Counted from the stretch's first letter, positions 18,870-27,611 are shown. The stretch: DNA of 42,715 nucleotides from Desulfosudis oleivorans (GCA_020723325.1 DYJD01000046.1:1-42715), one strand, 5' to 3'. Translations and numbers: made by a program. The notes: a model not told the origin generated them from the letters alone.

Positions 18870-20396
18870 TTAATAATTCTTGTAAAAAGCCTCTGCCGTG
18901 AATTTTACAAATTCCTCGGTTTTTTCCGGGCTGCGTGCTATCACCTGCCATGGTTCTAATCGCGCGATTTCAGTCTGCAGGTCTTTGGCGGTTTTGTTGC
19001 CGCACCCCAGGATGTCTTGAACCGATCCGGCCGAAACCCCTTCGCATTGAAAAATAAAGGCAAACTCCAGTAATTCTTGGAAATTGAAAAATTTTTGCTG
19101 GTAATCGTTAGGGGATTGGCTGGCAAAAAACACCACGATTCCTTTGGAACGCCCCTCGCGGATGATGCGCTGTAGAAAAATATTCTTCTGGCCCAGATAA
19201 TTATGGGCTTCATCAATTACCAGAATGGACCGTATGGTGCGGCGCCCTTCCCGGACCGGACTGTCCGGCAACTGGGCCATTTCCTTATATAGCCTTTCGA
19301 TCACCAGATAAGCGACCAGCTCCTTCAACACCGGCATGGCGTGCACATCGATCAGCAAGGACCGGTTGGAAATCCGGTCAATGGGCGCCACCTCGGAGCC
19401 ATGCCGCCAAAAGAGATCGAAATCCGAGAGGTCTCGCAACACTTCAATGAGACTATCGTCCTTCTTGTTATCCTCTTCGTACATGGCGGCCACCATCCGG
19501 TAGACGTCATGGAAATCCGGATAGGGCGTCACCGACTCAGCTCGCTGTGCATAGGCAGCCCGAATCGCCTCGGTCAGCGCACCCTTTTGCACCACGCCCA
19601 GCTTGCTGTTGATGGACGCAAAGCTTTCGGCCTTTTCACGGGCCGAGACATTAACCGTTTGCTCGTCGTAGGCCGGCAACACAAATGGATTGATGGGCAA
19701 ACTTTCTCCCCCCTGGAGCAAGCGGAACGGATGAACCTTGGCCACCTCCAGAAAGCGTTCATTATCGACCACATCCCCCTTGTAATCGAAGTAGATGAAA
19801 TTGGTCTGATAGTTGGACTGTTGGCGAATATCCGCCAGGATCTTTAAAATGAACTGCGTCTTTCCTGTGCCCGGCTTACCCATAATGGCCAGGTGCGAGT
19901 TGGCATGCCGGGCCGTATTGTTGATCGCCATAATGAGTTCGCTGCGCTGCAACAGGGTTCGGCCGATATAAATATCCAGCCCGTGGCCGGCCGTTTCCCG
20001 GCGCCCCCCGAATTCCACCTCATCCACCAGACGCATCAGCAAACTGTCTGCATTGCGGCCGCACTCCTGAAACAGTTGCCCCAACAGGACGGCGCCACTA
20101 TCGATGTGATTTTTCACAATGGAGCGGTTGGAAAAAAACAAGTCCTCGCCGATGTCGCGTTTTTGGTAGGCGTGACAGATCAACGCCCGCATGAACACTT
20201 CATCTTCACCCACAAAGGTCGGGCGCTTCATCTCCCCGCCGGTAAAACTGGGGCTCTGGGCCACGTCCGGCCCTTCCTTGGCCAGCGACAGGGCAAACGC
20301 CATGCGGGCCAAAGTGGCTTTTTCCAGTTTGGTTTCAAAACGCAGGGCGCTGAGCACCTCGTCTGCATCATTGGATGTGTACAATCGGTCGGCCAT
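18870..20396 (-). CDS. DndE-like domain fused to a HerA/FtsK-type ATPase
   Basis: Residues about 10-125 resemble DndE, the small DNA-binding partner in DNA phosphorothioation systems: KATLARMAFALSLAKEGPD, then a TFVGEDEVFMRALI segment and a helical NHIDSGAVLLGQLF region. Residues about 140-500 form a HerA-type (DUF87-like) ATPase with Walker A GKPGTGKT at 173-180, a YFDYKGD strand, Walker B ILVIDEAHNYLG at 391-402 and sensor FFASQSP. HerA-type ATPases form hexameric DNA translocases. The gene begins 4 bases after the dndD-like stop, so the two are surely cotranscribed. In classical dnd loci DndE is a free protein of about 110 residues; here it is covalently joined to a motor. No nuclease motif was identified in this protein. 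Confidence 0.8.
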   Translation of the reverse strand: MADRLYTSNDADEVLSALRFETKLEKATLARMAFALSLAKEGPDVAQSPSFTGGEMKRPTFVGEDEVFMRALICHAYQKRDIGEDLFFSNRSIVKNHIDSGAVLLGQLFQECGRNADSLLMRLVDEVEFGGRRETAGHGLDIYIGRTLLQRSELIMAINNTARHANSHLAIMGKPGTGKTQFILKILADIRQQSNYQTNFIYFDYKGDVVDNERFLEVAKVHPFRLLQGGESLPINPFVLPAYDEQTVNVSAREKAESFASINSKLGVVQKGALTEAIRAAYAQRAESVTPYPDFHDVYRMVAAMYEEDNKKDDSLIEVLRDLSDFDLFWRHGSEVAPIDRISNRSLLIDVHAMPVLKELVAYLVIERLYKEMAQLPDSPVREGRRTIRSILVIDEAHNYLGQKNIFLQRIIREGRSKGIVVFFASQSPNDYQQKFFNFQELLEFAFIFQCEGVSAGSVQDILGCGNKTAKDLQTEIARLEPWQVIARSPEKTEEFVKFTAEAFYKNY

Positions 20397-20399
20397 GGC

Positions 20400-22391
20400 C
20401 TAATTCTCCCAAAAATATCCTTCCCGGAACGTTGTCAGCTCCCGCTGCTGGTCAAAAGTCAAGCTCCCCGCCCCGCTTAGGCGGGCTTTGAGAGTGCGGT
20501 AGTAGTCCTTATCGATTTCGGTATCGGTGGACAGGATAATCACCTGCTCTCCGGCATTGGGGAAATAATTGTTCACGATGTTGTCACGGTGGGTGCTGTC
20601 CAGCCGGGACAGGGGCGTATCGATGATAATGGGCAGCTTGAGCTGGCTGGTCTGCGCCAGGCCCCAGAGTAGAGAGACCGCAAACACTTCCTTTTCGCCG
20701 GCGGAAAGACCCGACTTTTTGATCTCATGGCCGTTGCGGTCGATAATGCGCACCTCGTAGCTTTTATCATCGATGATGATGTCTTTGATCAAACCGCTGC
20801 GGCTGGAGAGCAGGCGATACATCTCAAAGGTTTTTTCCTGGAGCAGATGGACCTTGTTCTTGCGCAGCCGCTCCACGAACTGGTTCAAAACGCCGGCGAT
20901 GGCGTCGCACTCCTGGATAAACTCAGCTTTCTCTTTGGAGACATGGTGTTTTTCGAACAGTTTTTCGATCTCCATCTGAATATCGCTGATCCTTTTTTCA
21001 AGGGAGAGGATCTCCTCTTCTATCAGGCGCAACTGTTCAGATTTTCTGCCGATCTGGGTGGAGCAGCCTTCCATGTCAGTTTGGAGCTGTTCGAAGAGTT
21101 CGCGTTCGGATTCGGTCAGCAGGCCGGCCTGGCTTAAGCCCTCGAGCTTGCGGACCTGGGATATCAGTTCGCGTTTTTCCTCCAGGAGGGGTTTGAGTAA
21201 AAATACATCCCCACCTTCCAAGGCCTCCATTTTGTTGAGCACCCGCGCCGCATCGCGATCGGAAAGGTCCAATATTCGGATCACCGCGTCCTGGGGGTCG
21301 CCCTCCTTGAGCAAGCGGAAAATGCGCCGCTCCAACTCCGCCATCTTTTCAACCGAGAGCGTTTCCCGGTAAATCGGTTCCGGTTCCTCCACCACCCGCA
21401 CGATCCGTTTGGCCAGGGAGGCGGCGTTCTCCTTGATCGCCTCGCTGCCGGCCGATTCGCGTTCCGCCTCGATCTGCCGCCGCATGGGGTCAAACAGCCT
21501 GCCGGTAATGGCAAACGGCAGGGTCTTTTCGCACAGCGCTCGGATCTCGCTTTCCAACTGGGTCAGGCGGTTGGCCGCCTGGACGCGCTTTTTTTCATTG
21601 GCGCCCATGGCCTCCCGGGTTTCCGGCTCGATGCGAAAGGCGGCGGAAAAGCGCTGCCGGGCGTCTTCGAGCTGTGCTTTGAAATCCTCCAGCTCCTGCT
21701 GCACGGAGTCCTTTTCATGTTGCTTGCGGCCCAGCTTGCCGCGCTCTTTTTTCAATTCGCTTTGTTTGAAATCCAGGTCCTCATCGGAAATCTCCACAAA
21801 CCCTTTGCGTTCTTCACTCTTGATGTAGAGGATGTCGGTCGCCAGGCGATTGATGTACTGGATGCCCAGGGCGGCTTCCAGGGACGATTTCAGCCGTACC
21901 TCCGAGTGATCGTCGGCGACGATGGCCTGGATCTTTTCCCCGTCAAAGAAGAAAAACTGGGTAATACCCGGCGGAATCATGGAGCGGATAAAATCCTGCC
22001 AGATTTCCTGATTCTGCACCGACACCCGCTTGCCGTCGCGCACCACCACCAGCCGCTCGTTTAGATCGCGGGGCTTGGGATAGTCGGCGACCCCCGCGCT
22101 CCAAGAGCGCTTGACCACCAGTTCCGACTGGTCGTCCATTTCCATGACCAGCTCAAAGGAGACGTTGGCATTGCCCCGGGCCTTTTCGCGGCGGTTGATG
22201 TTGCGGAAAATGTCATCCGGCTTGGCCCCATAGAGGCAATAGTTGATCGCCTCCATGATCGAGGTCTTGCCCGCGCCGTTCATGCCGCCGATCAGAAAGA
22301 TGCTCCGGCCGTCATCGCCCATGGGAAAACGGATCTCGGTGGCAAACTGGAAGGACTTGTAGTTTTCTACGGTCAGTTTGCGGAATTTCAT
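20400..22391 (-). CDS. DndD-like SMC/Rad50-type ATPase
   Basis: The 663 residues have the layout of DndD. The N-terminal ATPase half has Walker A GGMNGAGKTS at 35-44 and the family hallmark FFFFDGEKI near 147-155. A long coiled coil spans about 190-540 with a short hinge-like break near 490-520. The C-terminal half has the ABC signature LSAGEKE at 562-568, Walker B IIIDTPLSRLD from 588 and a switch-like IILSTDTEID. DndD supports sulfur modification or nicking of DNA in dnd systems, acting with DndC and DndE. No dndC or dndA gene is present in this window, so a sulfur-insertion role here is unproven. Its start ATG shares a base with the RAMA gene stop (TGATG), which implies tight coupling. Confidence 0.85.
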   Translation of the reverse strand: MKFRKLTVENYKSFQFATEIRFPMGDDGRSIFLIGGMNGAGKTSIMEAINYCLYGAKPDDIFRNINRREKARGNANVSFELVMEMDDQSELVVKRSWSAGVADYPKPRDLNERLVVVRDGKRVSVQNQEIWQDFIRSMIPPGITQFFFFDGEKIQAIVADDHSEVRLKSSLEAALGIQYINRLATDILYIKSEERKGFVEISDEDLDFKQSELKKERGKLGRKQHEKDSVQQELEDFKAQLEDARQRFSAAFRIEPETREAMGANEKKRVQAANRLTQLESEIRALCEKTLPFAITGRLFDPMRRQIEAERESAGSEAIKENAASLAKRIVRVVEEPEPIYRETLSVEKMAELERRIFRLLKEGDPQDAVIRILDLSDRDAARVLNKMEALEGGDVFLLKPLLEEKRELISQVRKLEGLSQAGLLTESERELFEQLQTDMEGCSTQIGRKSEQLRLIEEEILSLEKRISDIQMEIEKLFEKHHVSKEKAEFIQECDAIAGVLNQFVERLRKNKVHLLQEKTFEMYRLLSSRSGLIKDIIIDDKSYEVRIIDRNGHEIKKSGLSAGEKEVFAVSLLWGLAQTSQLKLPIIIDTPLSRLDSTHRDNIVNNYFPNAGEQVIILSTDTEIDKDYYRTLKARLSGAGSLTFDQQRELTTFREGYFWEN

Positions 22392-23044
22392 CAGTCCGCC
22401 TCCTCGTTCATATACATGGCCCTGATCTCCTCAAGGGGTGTGGAAGTCCCATCGTTATTGACACGGCGCCAATGCTTCCATCCATTCAGAGGTCTTCCTG
22501 CAACACTCTTCGCCGCGGTTGACAGTGATGCAAACGACTGCCATTTGCCTGATACTTTCACCACAATCGTCCCATCGGATTGAATTCGCCCTTCAAGCAC
22601 AGGACCCTCTTTTAGCCACTGGAGCTCGTACCTGTCATCAACGGACAGCAAGCCGGCTTGAAGCAGATCCAGCAAGGCAATACCGTAGTATTTTTTCGAG
22701 CCCCCACCAACTTGACCAGCCGATTTCAGTTTGTCCCTGATGATTCGCGCGGTTTTCAGGGTCTTCCCGAGCTCTTCGATCAATCTTTCAACCTTTCCAA
22801 GCCGAGTATGGTTTTCTCCACTATCCGGATGCGCCGTATCTTGGGCGGAAAGTTTCAATTTCAGGCTGCGCAGGTCCTCCGGCACAGGGACACCGCTGTG
22901 GCGAAGCTGTTCGACCGCCTTGTTGACGGCCTGCAACTGTTTCCGTTCTTCAGCGGATAGGCCGGACGGCTTTTGGTAAATATGGTTCTGTTGTTCAAGC
23001 CATTGGTTCAGCGCTTTGAAATGGTCGTTTATGTCATCAGTCAT
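22391..23044 (-). CDS. RAMA-domain protein (predicted modified-DNA reader)
   Basis: A 217-residue protein. The N-terminal half (about 1-120) is helical with Gln/Leu-rich segments suggestive of a coiled coil. The C-terminal about 90 residues match the RAMA (restriction enzyme adenine methylase associated) domain: YYGIALLDLLQAGLL, IQSDGTIVVKVSGKWQSF, TAAKSVAGRPLNGWKHWRR and a final LEEIRAMY. RAMA domains are predicted to recognise or accompany modified bases. This gene lies between the 59-residue small protein (8-base gap) and the dndD-like gene (1-base overlap), so it could link the methylation state set by the methyltransferase to the ATPases. Confidence 0.75.
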   Translation of the reverse strand: MTDDINDHFKALNQWLEQQNHIYQKPSGLSAEERKQLQAVNKAVEQLRHSGVPVPEDLRSLKLKLSAQDTAHPDSGENHTRLGKVERLIEELGKTLKTARIIRDKLKSAGQVGGGSKKYYGIALLDLLQAGLLSVDDRYELQWLKEGPVLEGRIQSDGTIVVKVSGKWQSFASLSTAAKSVAGRPLNGWKHWRRVNNDGTSTPLEEIRAMYMNEEAD

Positions 23045-23052
23045 GACTCCCC

Positions 23053-23232
23053 CTATTCGACCGAGGGACAGCTTTTCAGGATTTCCCGCAAGGCGTCATA
23101 GACACCGGTACGCCGCTCCTTGAATTCATAATCATATACCGTTTCGAGTAGCTTGAGTACCTTAACCTGGCTCACATTGTTTTGAACGCAAAGCTCGTCG
23201 AGCATTTGCCGGTCTTCAATGGATAGTTTCAT
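23053..23232 (-). CDS. Small 59-aa modification-system-associated protein
   Basis: This short gene encodes a 59-residue helical protein beginning MKLSIEDRQMLDELC and ending with YDALREILKSCPSVE. Its ATG overlaps the stop of the RhuM gene (ATGA), and it ends 8 bases before the RAMA gene, so it is embedded in the operon and almost certainly translated. The pattern of a short N-terminal helix, an LLE-x4-YE segment, then RRTGVYDALREIL resembles a small family that databases call DNA modification system-associated small proteins; that link is from memory. The function is unknown; it could be an adaptor. Confidence 0.7.
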   Translation of the reverse strand: MKLSIEDRQMLDELCVQNNVSQVKVLKLLETVYDYEFKERRTGVYDALREILKSCPSVE

Positions 23233-24278
23233 TTTTTCTTGCCTCGCTTGCCGTCGGTCAGTTGCTTGACTGTTTTGTCAAAATCGCTTTCCAGGCGATC
23301 TTTATGGCGGATGCGCTTTTGGCTGAATTTTTCGTATTCAGCCTCAGCCGATTCTTTGGCCATTTCGTGGGAAATCCGGCCGGCATGGGTGAGAATGTCC
23401 CGCTCATTGACCGACAAAAAAGCGTCCAACTTTTTGATCCAGTCAGCCATATGCATGGGAATGCGTCTCATGGCCTGACCCTCAGCAAAGATCAGGTACT
23501 GCTCCACCAGATTGTTCAGTGCCAGCAACTCATTTTCCGCAAGATAATTTTTGGCAATGGCCACATCCTGTTTGCGCACCTTGGCGCCGCGCCAGTTCGT
23601 CAGCCCCATATTGGCCTTGGTGCTGTCGGCCCGCTCATGAATGATTTCCGCCGCTGTCATCCCGGTGATGGCCCAATGCATCTTGTTCTGGACGGTCTTG
23701 AAAAAATCGATGCTGATTTCCAGGGTGGGGTCGTAGTCGATGCTGGTGGCATAAATATCGGTGATTTTCTGGTAAAAGCGCCGTTCCGAGGTCCGGATAT
23801 CCTGGATGCGGCGGAGCAACTCATCAAAATAGTCAAAGGGCTGATCCGGGTTTTTCAAACGCTCGTCGTCCAGCACGAATCCCTTGACGATGTATTCGCG
23901 CAGGCGTTGGGTGGCCCAGATACGGAAGCGGGTGGCCACATGGCTTTTCACCCGGTAGCCCACGGAAATGATCATGTCCAGATTGTAAAAATCCAGCGGG
24001 CGTTTAACTTCCCGGCTGCCTTCCCGGCGAACTGTCAAGAATTTCTTGACAGTTGCCTGCGGGGTTAATTCACCCTCTTCGAAAATATTTTGAATATGGA
24101 GGCTTATGTTCTGTTTGGTGGTCTGAAACAGGTCGGCCATGAGCTGCTGGGTTAGCCAGACCGTTTCATCCTCAAGGCGTACGTCGATTTTTACCTGACC
24201 GTCCTCGGCCTCATAGACCAGGAATTGACTTTTGCTAGGGGTGGGTCTTTCGCTGGGCACCAGATCTTTGCCCATCAT
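23229..24278 (-). CDS. rhuM: RhuM family protein
   Basis: A 349-residue protein with the RhuM pattern: an N-terminal DNA-binding-like part (VWLTQQLMADLFQTTKQNIS), then DFYNLDMIISVGYRVKS and FRIWATQRLREYIVKGFVLDDERL, and a helical C terminus ending Lys-rich. RhuM proteins were first named from a Salmonella pathogenicity island, but they are frequently inserted in type I restriction operons between or after hsdM and hsdS, with unknown function. Start and stop overlap the neighbours: its ATG overlaps the methyltransferase stop, and its TGA overlaps the small-protein start. This places it firmly within the modification operon. Confidence 0.85.
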   Translation of the reverse strand: MMGKDLVPSERPTPSKSQFLVYEAEDGQVKIDVRLEDETVWLTQQLMADLFQTTKQNISLHIQNIFEEGELTPQATVKKFLTVRREGSREVKRPLDFYNLDMIISVGYRVKSHVATRFRIWATQRLREYIVKGFVLDDERLKNPDQPFDYFDELLRRIQDIRTSERRFYQKITDIYATSIDYDPTLEISIDFFKTVQNKMHWAITGMTAAEIIHERADSTKANMGLTNWRGAKVRKQDVAIAKNYLAENELLALNNLVEQYLIFAEGQAMRRIPMHMADWIKKLDAFLSVNERDILTHAGRISHEMAKESAEAEYEKFSQKRIRHKDRLESDFDKTVKQLTDGKRGKKK

Positions 24279-27055
24279 CTTGCCGCCTCCTCGATGAGCT
24301 GTTCCACACGGGTTTTGGCTTGGTCGAGGAGTTCCCGGGACTTTTGTTCACTCTCGGCGGCTCGGTCATAAAGTTTTCTGATTTCTTTCTGAAACGGCTC
24401 CGGAGCCACCCAAACAAGGAATTTCCGTATGTCGAAAGGATACAGTTCAAGCTGTCCGGATGTGCCTCGCTGGTGCATCTCCACTTGAAGTTGCCCGGCC
24501 TGACTATTGAGGTAGAAGGACAAATAGGCCGGATCGAGTGTCGGCGAACGCAAAATAGTGACGTGATTATCCGGTATGGCCTGTCCATCGGTGAGATACG
24601 GTGCCGCCCGCCCCAATGTGCCGCGTCCCGTGCCGTTCAGTAAAGTATCATCGTAACGGATCTGGAGATCGGCGATAGGATTTGGGGCAGCTTTTCGATT
24701 GTCTTCGAAAACGATTTTGTTACTTTGCACATGCTTTGAGTTGATGACCGGCAGTCCATTTGCCGAATAAACGGGTTGCTTGCCGCGCTGGCAAAAACGG
24801 AGTTGTGTTCCAAGCGGAACCAGATTGATATGATCGGGTATATGGGCAGCAAGGCGTTGAAACGCAGGGTAGAAGTGTTCGGCGTCGAGCCGCCGCGACT
24901 CCGCCTTAAGCGCATCGCGTTTTTCTTCGGCCTCGCCGATCAATTCCGCCAGGGTGGGATTGCCTTCGGCGGCCATCAGTCGCTCGGGTTCCTCCATTTC
25001 ATAAACACCCTCGCCCGTCTCGGTTTCCGGCATTTCCGGCTCCGGTTCGATAAAGGATTCGGACATGAGGTCGGCGATTTCCTCGGGGATTTTTTCATCC
25101 GGAACATCGGGTAAATAGCTATGCTCGGTAATCAAGTCCTTGATCTGCTGTTCGTAGTCCGGACAGGCATTGGCTACTGCTTGCTTGACCTTTTCGATGT
25201 TGGCCAAGGCTTCATCTGTGTATTTCTGAAAAAAGAGCACAGAGGTCTTGGTTCCGGTGTGAGGCTTGAAAGTGTTGGGATGCAGACCCACCACCGCCAG
25301 CAGGCGCGCTTTTTTCAGAATCCACTCACGGATGAAGGCCAGGGAGGAGTTGTTGAACTTGCCCTGGGGCAGCACGATGGCGGCCCGGCCGCCGGGTTTG
25401 AGCATTTTCAATACTCGCTCGATGAAGAGCACGTCGCGCTCCTCCTTGGGTGACTTATCCTTGGCGCGCTTGAGGGCCGGTTTGGCCAGCTCGTAATGGG
25501 CCAGCATTTTCCGGTCTTTCATTTCCCCGGCAAAGGGGGGATTGGTGAGGATCACGTCGAATTTAAGCTGCTCGAAATATTCCCAGGCCTGATCCTCGTC
25601 TTTAAGGGTCTCGTTTTCCGGTATTCTTTTGGCGGTCAGTTTGGCCTGCCGCAACTCGTGCATCAGGGTCTGGCCCGAACCGGTCTCGTACCAGGTTTTG
25701 GGGTCGAGGCTGCTGACATCCGGGCCGAATATCTTGGTGTGACCGTCACCGGCAATCAGCATGAGCGCGCGGGAGGTTTTGGCGGCGCGTGTCTCGAAAT
25801 CAATGCCCCACAAGTATTTGGAAGCGTATTTGAATTTGCGCAGCTCGCGTTTGTCGTGGTCGCGGGCCGGAAAACACCACTCCATGGCATGCAGCAGAAA
25901 TCCCGCCGACCCGCAGGCCGGGTCCATGATAAATTCGTTCTTTTTAGGATTGAGCATTCTGACGCACATTTCCACTACATGGCGGGGCGTAAAGAACTGA
26001 CCTTTCTTCTTTTTGGCTTCTGTGGGCAGCAAGTACTCGAAGGCGTCGTCCATGATGCGCAGATTCGAACCCATGAGCCGCACGCCCTCGATGCGTCCCA
26101 CGCAGATCTGGAGGTGCCGCTTCATTAGCTCGATATCTTCACCAGGCCGGAAAATGCCGGGCCACGCATCGCAAGCCTTTTTAAAAAGACCATCAATTCG
26201 ATCATAGGTCAGGTCCGGGTCCGGAACCCCTGTTTTGGGATTTACGACCTGTCCGAACTCTACGGTTTTATCTTTGCGAACTTCCTGGGCCTGTGTCTCG
26301 TCCCAGATCTTGGCGAAAATGAGCTTGAAGATTTCATTGAACTCGTCCTTGCCGCTGTCGGCAAGCACCAACTCTTCAAGCCCCTGTATGATCTCCTTGA
26401 AGTTAAACTCCCGTTTCAAATCCAGGAGGGTCTTGCGGGCGGAAAGAACGTCCTTGGGCTGCTGGCCGCGTTTGGGAATGTCGAAAAGGGTGTTGTCGAA
26501 CTCCTTGGGGTAAGGGCGATAGAGGATAATGCTGTCGCTGCCGTTGGACCATACCGCCACCGGCGCGCCCTTGGCATTCATGTAGCTTTTGAGCTGCTCA
26601 ATGCCGTCCTTGCGCTTGGGCTTCTTGCACTCGACGATGATCTTGGGCGTCTCCTTGGTGTTATCCGTATAGACGATGATGTCGGCGGCCTTGGTGCCCA
26701 CCTCGGTACCGAATTGGACGCTCTTTTCCAGGTCGATTTCATCGGGCTTATAACCGTATTGATGGATGAGCTTGTAAACCCAGAGCTGCCGGACAATTTC
26801 CTCCGGAGCCGACTTACCGCCTTCCACATGTACTTGAATTTCGTCTTTCCCGGATGAAAATGGCACAAAGCTTTTCAGAAAGTACTTGGTCTTGCCGGTT
26901 TCCCGGCCGGTTTCAACGGTTTTAGCATGGATATGGAGAAGCTCGTGAATCGGTTTTCCCAGGGTTTCAAATTCAGTGAGCTCGTATTTGATGCCGGGTT
27001 CTTTAAAAATATGGTCAATGATTGTTTTGGTAAAATTTTCTGCCATAGCATCCAC
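24275..27055 (-). CDS. PD-(D/E)XK nuclease domain - N6-adenine methyltransferase - specificity domain fusion
   Basis: A 926-residue single-chain restriction-modification-like enzyme. Residues about 75-180 form an HSDR_N-type domain with a PD-(D/E)XK pattern: Asp125 in AADIIVY, then Glu142 and Lys144 in VECKKPKRKDG. Residues about 235-620 are an HsdM-like methyltransferase with SAM motif I DPACGSAGF at 378-386 and catalytic NPPF at 505-508. An acidic linker (about 655-700) leads to a target-recognition domain of HsdS type (about 725-890) and a final coiled coil. Only one recognition domain is seen, half of a normal HsdS, so dimerisation would be needed to read a bipartite site. There is no helicase domain. 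The third and fourth codons offer a second ATG. It is the first large gene of the operon. Confidence 0.85.
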   Translation of the reverse strand: MDAMAENFTKTIIDHIFKEPGIKYELTEFETLGKPIHELLHIHAKTVETGRETGKTKYFLKSFVPFSSGKDEIQVHVEGGKSAPEEIVRQLWVYKLIHQYGYKPDEIDLEKSVQFGTEVGTKAADIIVYTDNTKETPKIIVECKKPKRKDGIEQLKSYMNAKGAPVAVWSNGSDSIILYRPYPKEFDNTLFDIPKRGQQPKDVLSARKTLLDLKREFNFKEIIQGLEELVLADSGKDEFNEIFKLIFAKIWDETQAQEVRKDKTVEFGQVVNPKTGVPDPDLTYDRIDGLFKKACDAWPGIFRPGEDIELMKRHLQICVGRIEGVRLMGSNLRIMDDAFEYLLPTEAKKKKGQFFTPRHVVEMCVRMLNPKKNEFIMDPACGSAGFLLHAMEWCFPARDHDKRELRKFKYASKYLWGIDFETRAAKTSRALMLIAGDGHTKIFGPDVSSLDPKTWYETGSGQTLMHELRQAKLTAKRIPENETLKDEDQAWEYFEQLKFDVILTNPPFAGEMKDRKMLAHYELAKPALKRAKDKSPKEERDVLFIERVLKMLKPGGRAAIVLPQGKFNNSSLAFIREWILKKARLLAVVGLHPNTFKPHTGTKTSVLFFQKYTDEALANIEKVKQAVANACPDYEQQIKDLITEHSYLPDVPDEKIPEEIADLMSESFIEPEPEMPETETGEGVYEMEEPERLMAAEGNPTLAELIGEAEEKRDALKAESRRLDAEHFYPAFQRLAAHIPDHINLVPLGTQLRFCQRGKQPVYSANGLPVINSKHVQSNKIVFEDNRKAAPNPIADLQIRYDDTLLNGTGRGTLGRAAPYLTDGQAIPDNHVTILRSPTLDPAYLSFYLNSQAGQLQVEMHQRGTSGQLELYPFDIRKFLVWVAPEPFQKEIRKLYDRAAESEQKSRELLDQAKTRVEQLIEEAAR

Positions 27056-27088
27056 GTCTATATCTTAGATGAATTAGGAAATATCTCT

Positions 27089-27286
27089 CTATGATCCCTT
27101 GTTATCGTTAGTTGCACTTCTCGCCAACCAATCTTCAATGGTTTCTCGATGAAAACGCCAATGCCGTCCGATCTTATTGGAAGGGATTTTACCCTGTCGG
27201 ACAAGTTTATAAAGTGTCGATTTTGAAATTTTTAGATATGCGGACAATTCATCGATAGTCAGGATTTCGGGGCTTTTTTTTCCCAT
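27089..27286 (-). CDS. Excisionase-family / AlpA-type HTH protein, likely operon regulator
   Basis: A 65-residue winged-helix protein of the MerR/excisionase-like type: LTIDELSAYLKISKSTLYKLV, then GKIPSNKIGRHWRFHRETIEDWL, the standard helix-turn-helix pattern of HTH_17. It lies 33 bases upstream of the methyltransferase fusion on the same strand and is therefore the first gene of the operon. By position it could be a control protein for the system, or a leftover excisionase from the element. A minus-strand TTGACA occurs near 27370-27375 without a good -10. Confidence 0.75.
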   Translation of the reverse strand: MGKKSPEILTIDELSAYLKISKSTLYKLVRQGKIPSNKIGRHWRFHRETIEDWLARSATNDNKGS

Positions 27287-27289
27287 TGT

Positions 27290-27492
27290 GATCCCTTACC
27301 GGTTGTTTTTGAAACTGTTTTTAGGGGAGACACCTGATTGAGCTGTAACTAACAGTTGGTGGCATTTATTGTCAATTATTTTCCTGGATAAAGCATCTTG
27401 TCACATTGTTATCGGGAAAAAAGAAATGGCGGAAAAGCTTGGAATGAATGAACCGAGCTGGTATACGATTTATTCGAAGTTGAGGCCATCTG
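27290..27492 (+). other. Intergenic region between divergent defence genes, with an HTH-like scrap
   Basis: This gap holds the probable divergent promoter region. A 34-codon frame from ATG 27426 (MAEKLGMNEPSWYTIYSKL) looks like a fragment, and I do not claim it as a functional gene. Confidence 0.35.
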
Positions 27493-27609
27493 ATGACAAC
27501 CCATCTGATAAAAACAGAAAAAGACTATGAAAGGGCCTTGTCCCGCATTGAACAGCTCATGGATGCAAAGATGGGCACGGCTGCCCTGGATGTATTGGAA
27601 TTACAATAG
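27493..27609 (+). pseudogene. N-terminal fragment of a HigA-type antitoxin gene
   Basis: The 38-residue frame starts MTTHLIKTEKDYERALSRIE and continues QLMDAKMGTAALDV, the usual opening of the longer HigA-type antitoxins that carry an N-terminal region before the HTH. It stops at 27609 before any helix-turn-helix could follow. It is therefore a truncated relic, distinct from the intact higA at 31328. Confidence 0.6.
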
Positions 27610-27611
27610 AT

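Noticed and set aside
19341-19847. Plus-strand open frame
   Set aside because: Lies antisense to the HerA ATPase domain, where Walker motifs are clear on the minus strand.
18870-22391. Complete DNA phosphorothioation (dnd) locus
   Set aside because: No DndA cysteine desulfurase, DndB or DndC sulfurtransferase gene lies beside the dndD/dndE-like genes, and no FGH restriction set is present.
25496-26128. 210-codon plus-strand frame
   Set aside because: Antisense to the methyltransferase core with NPPF and SAM motifs.
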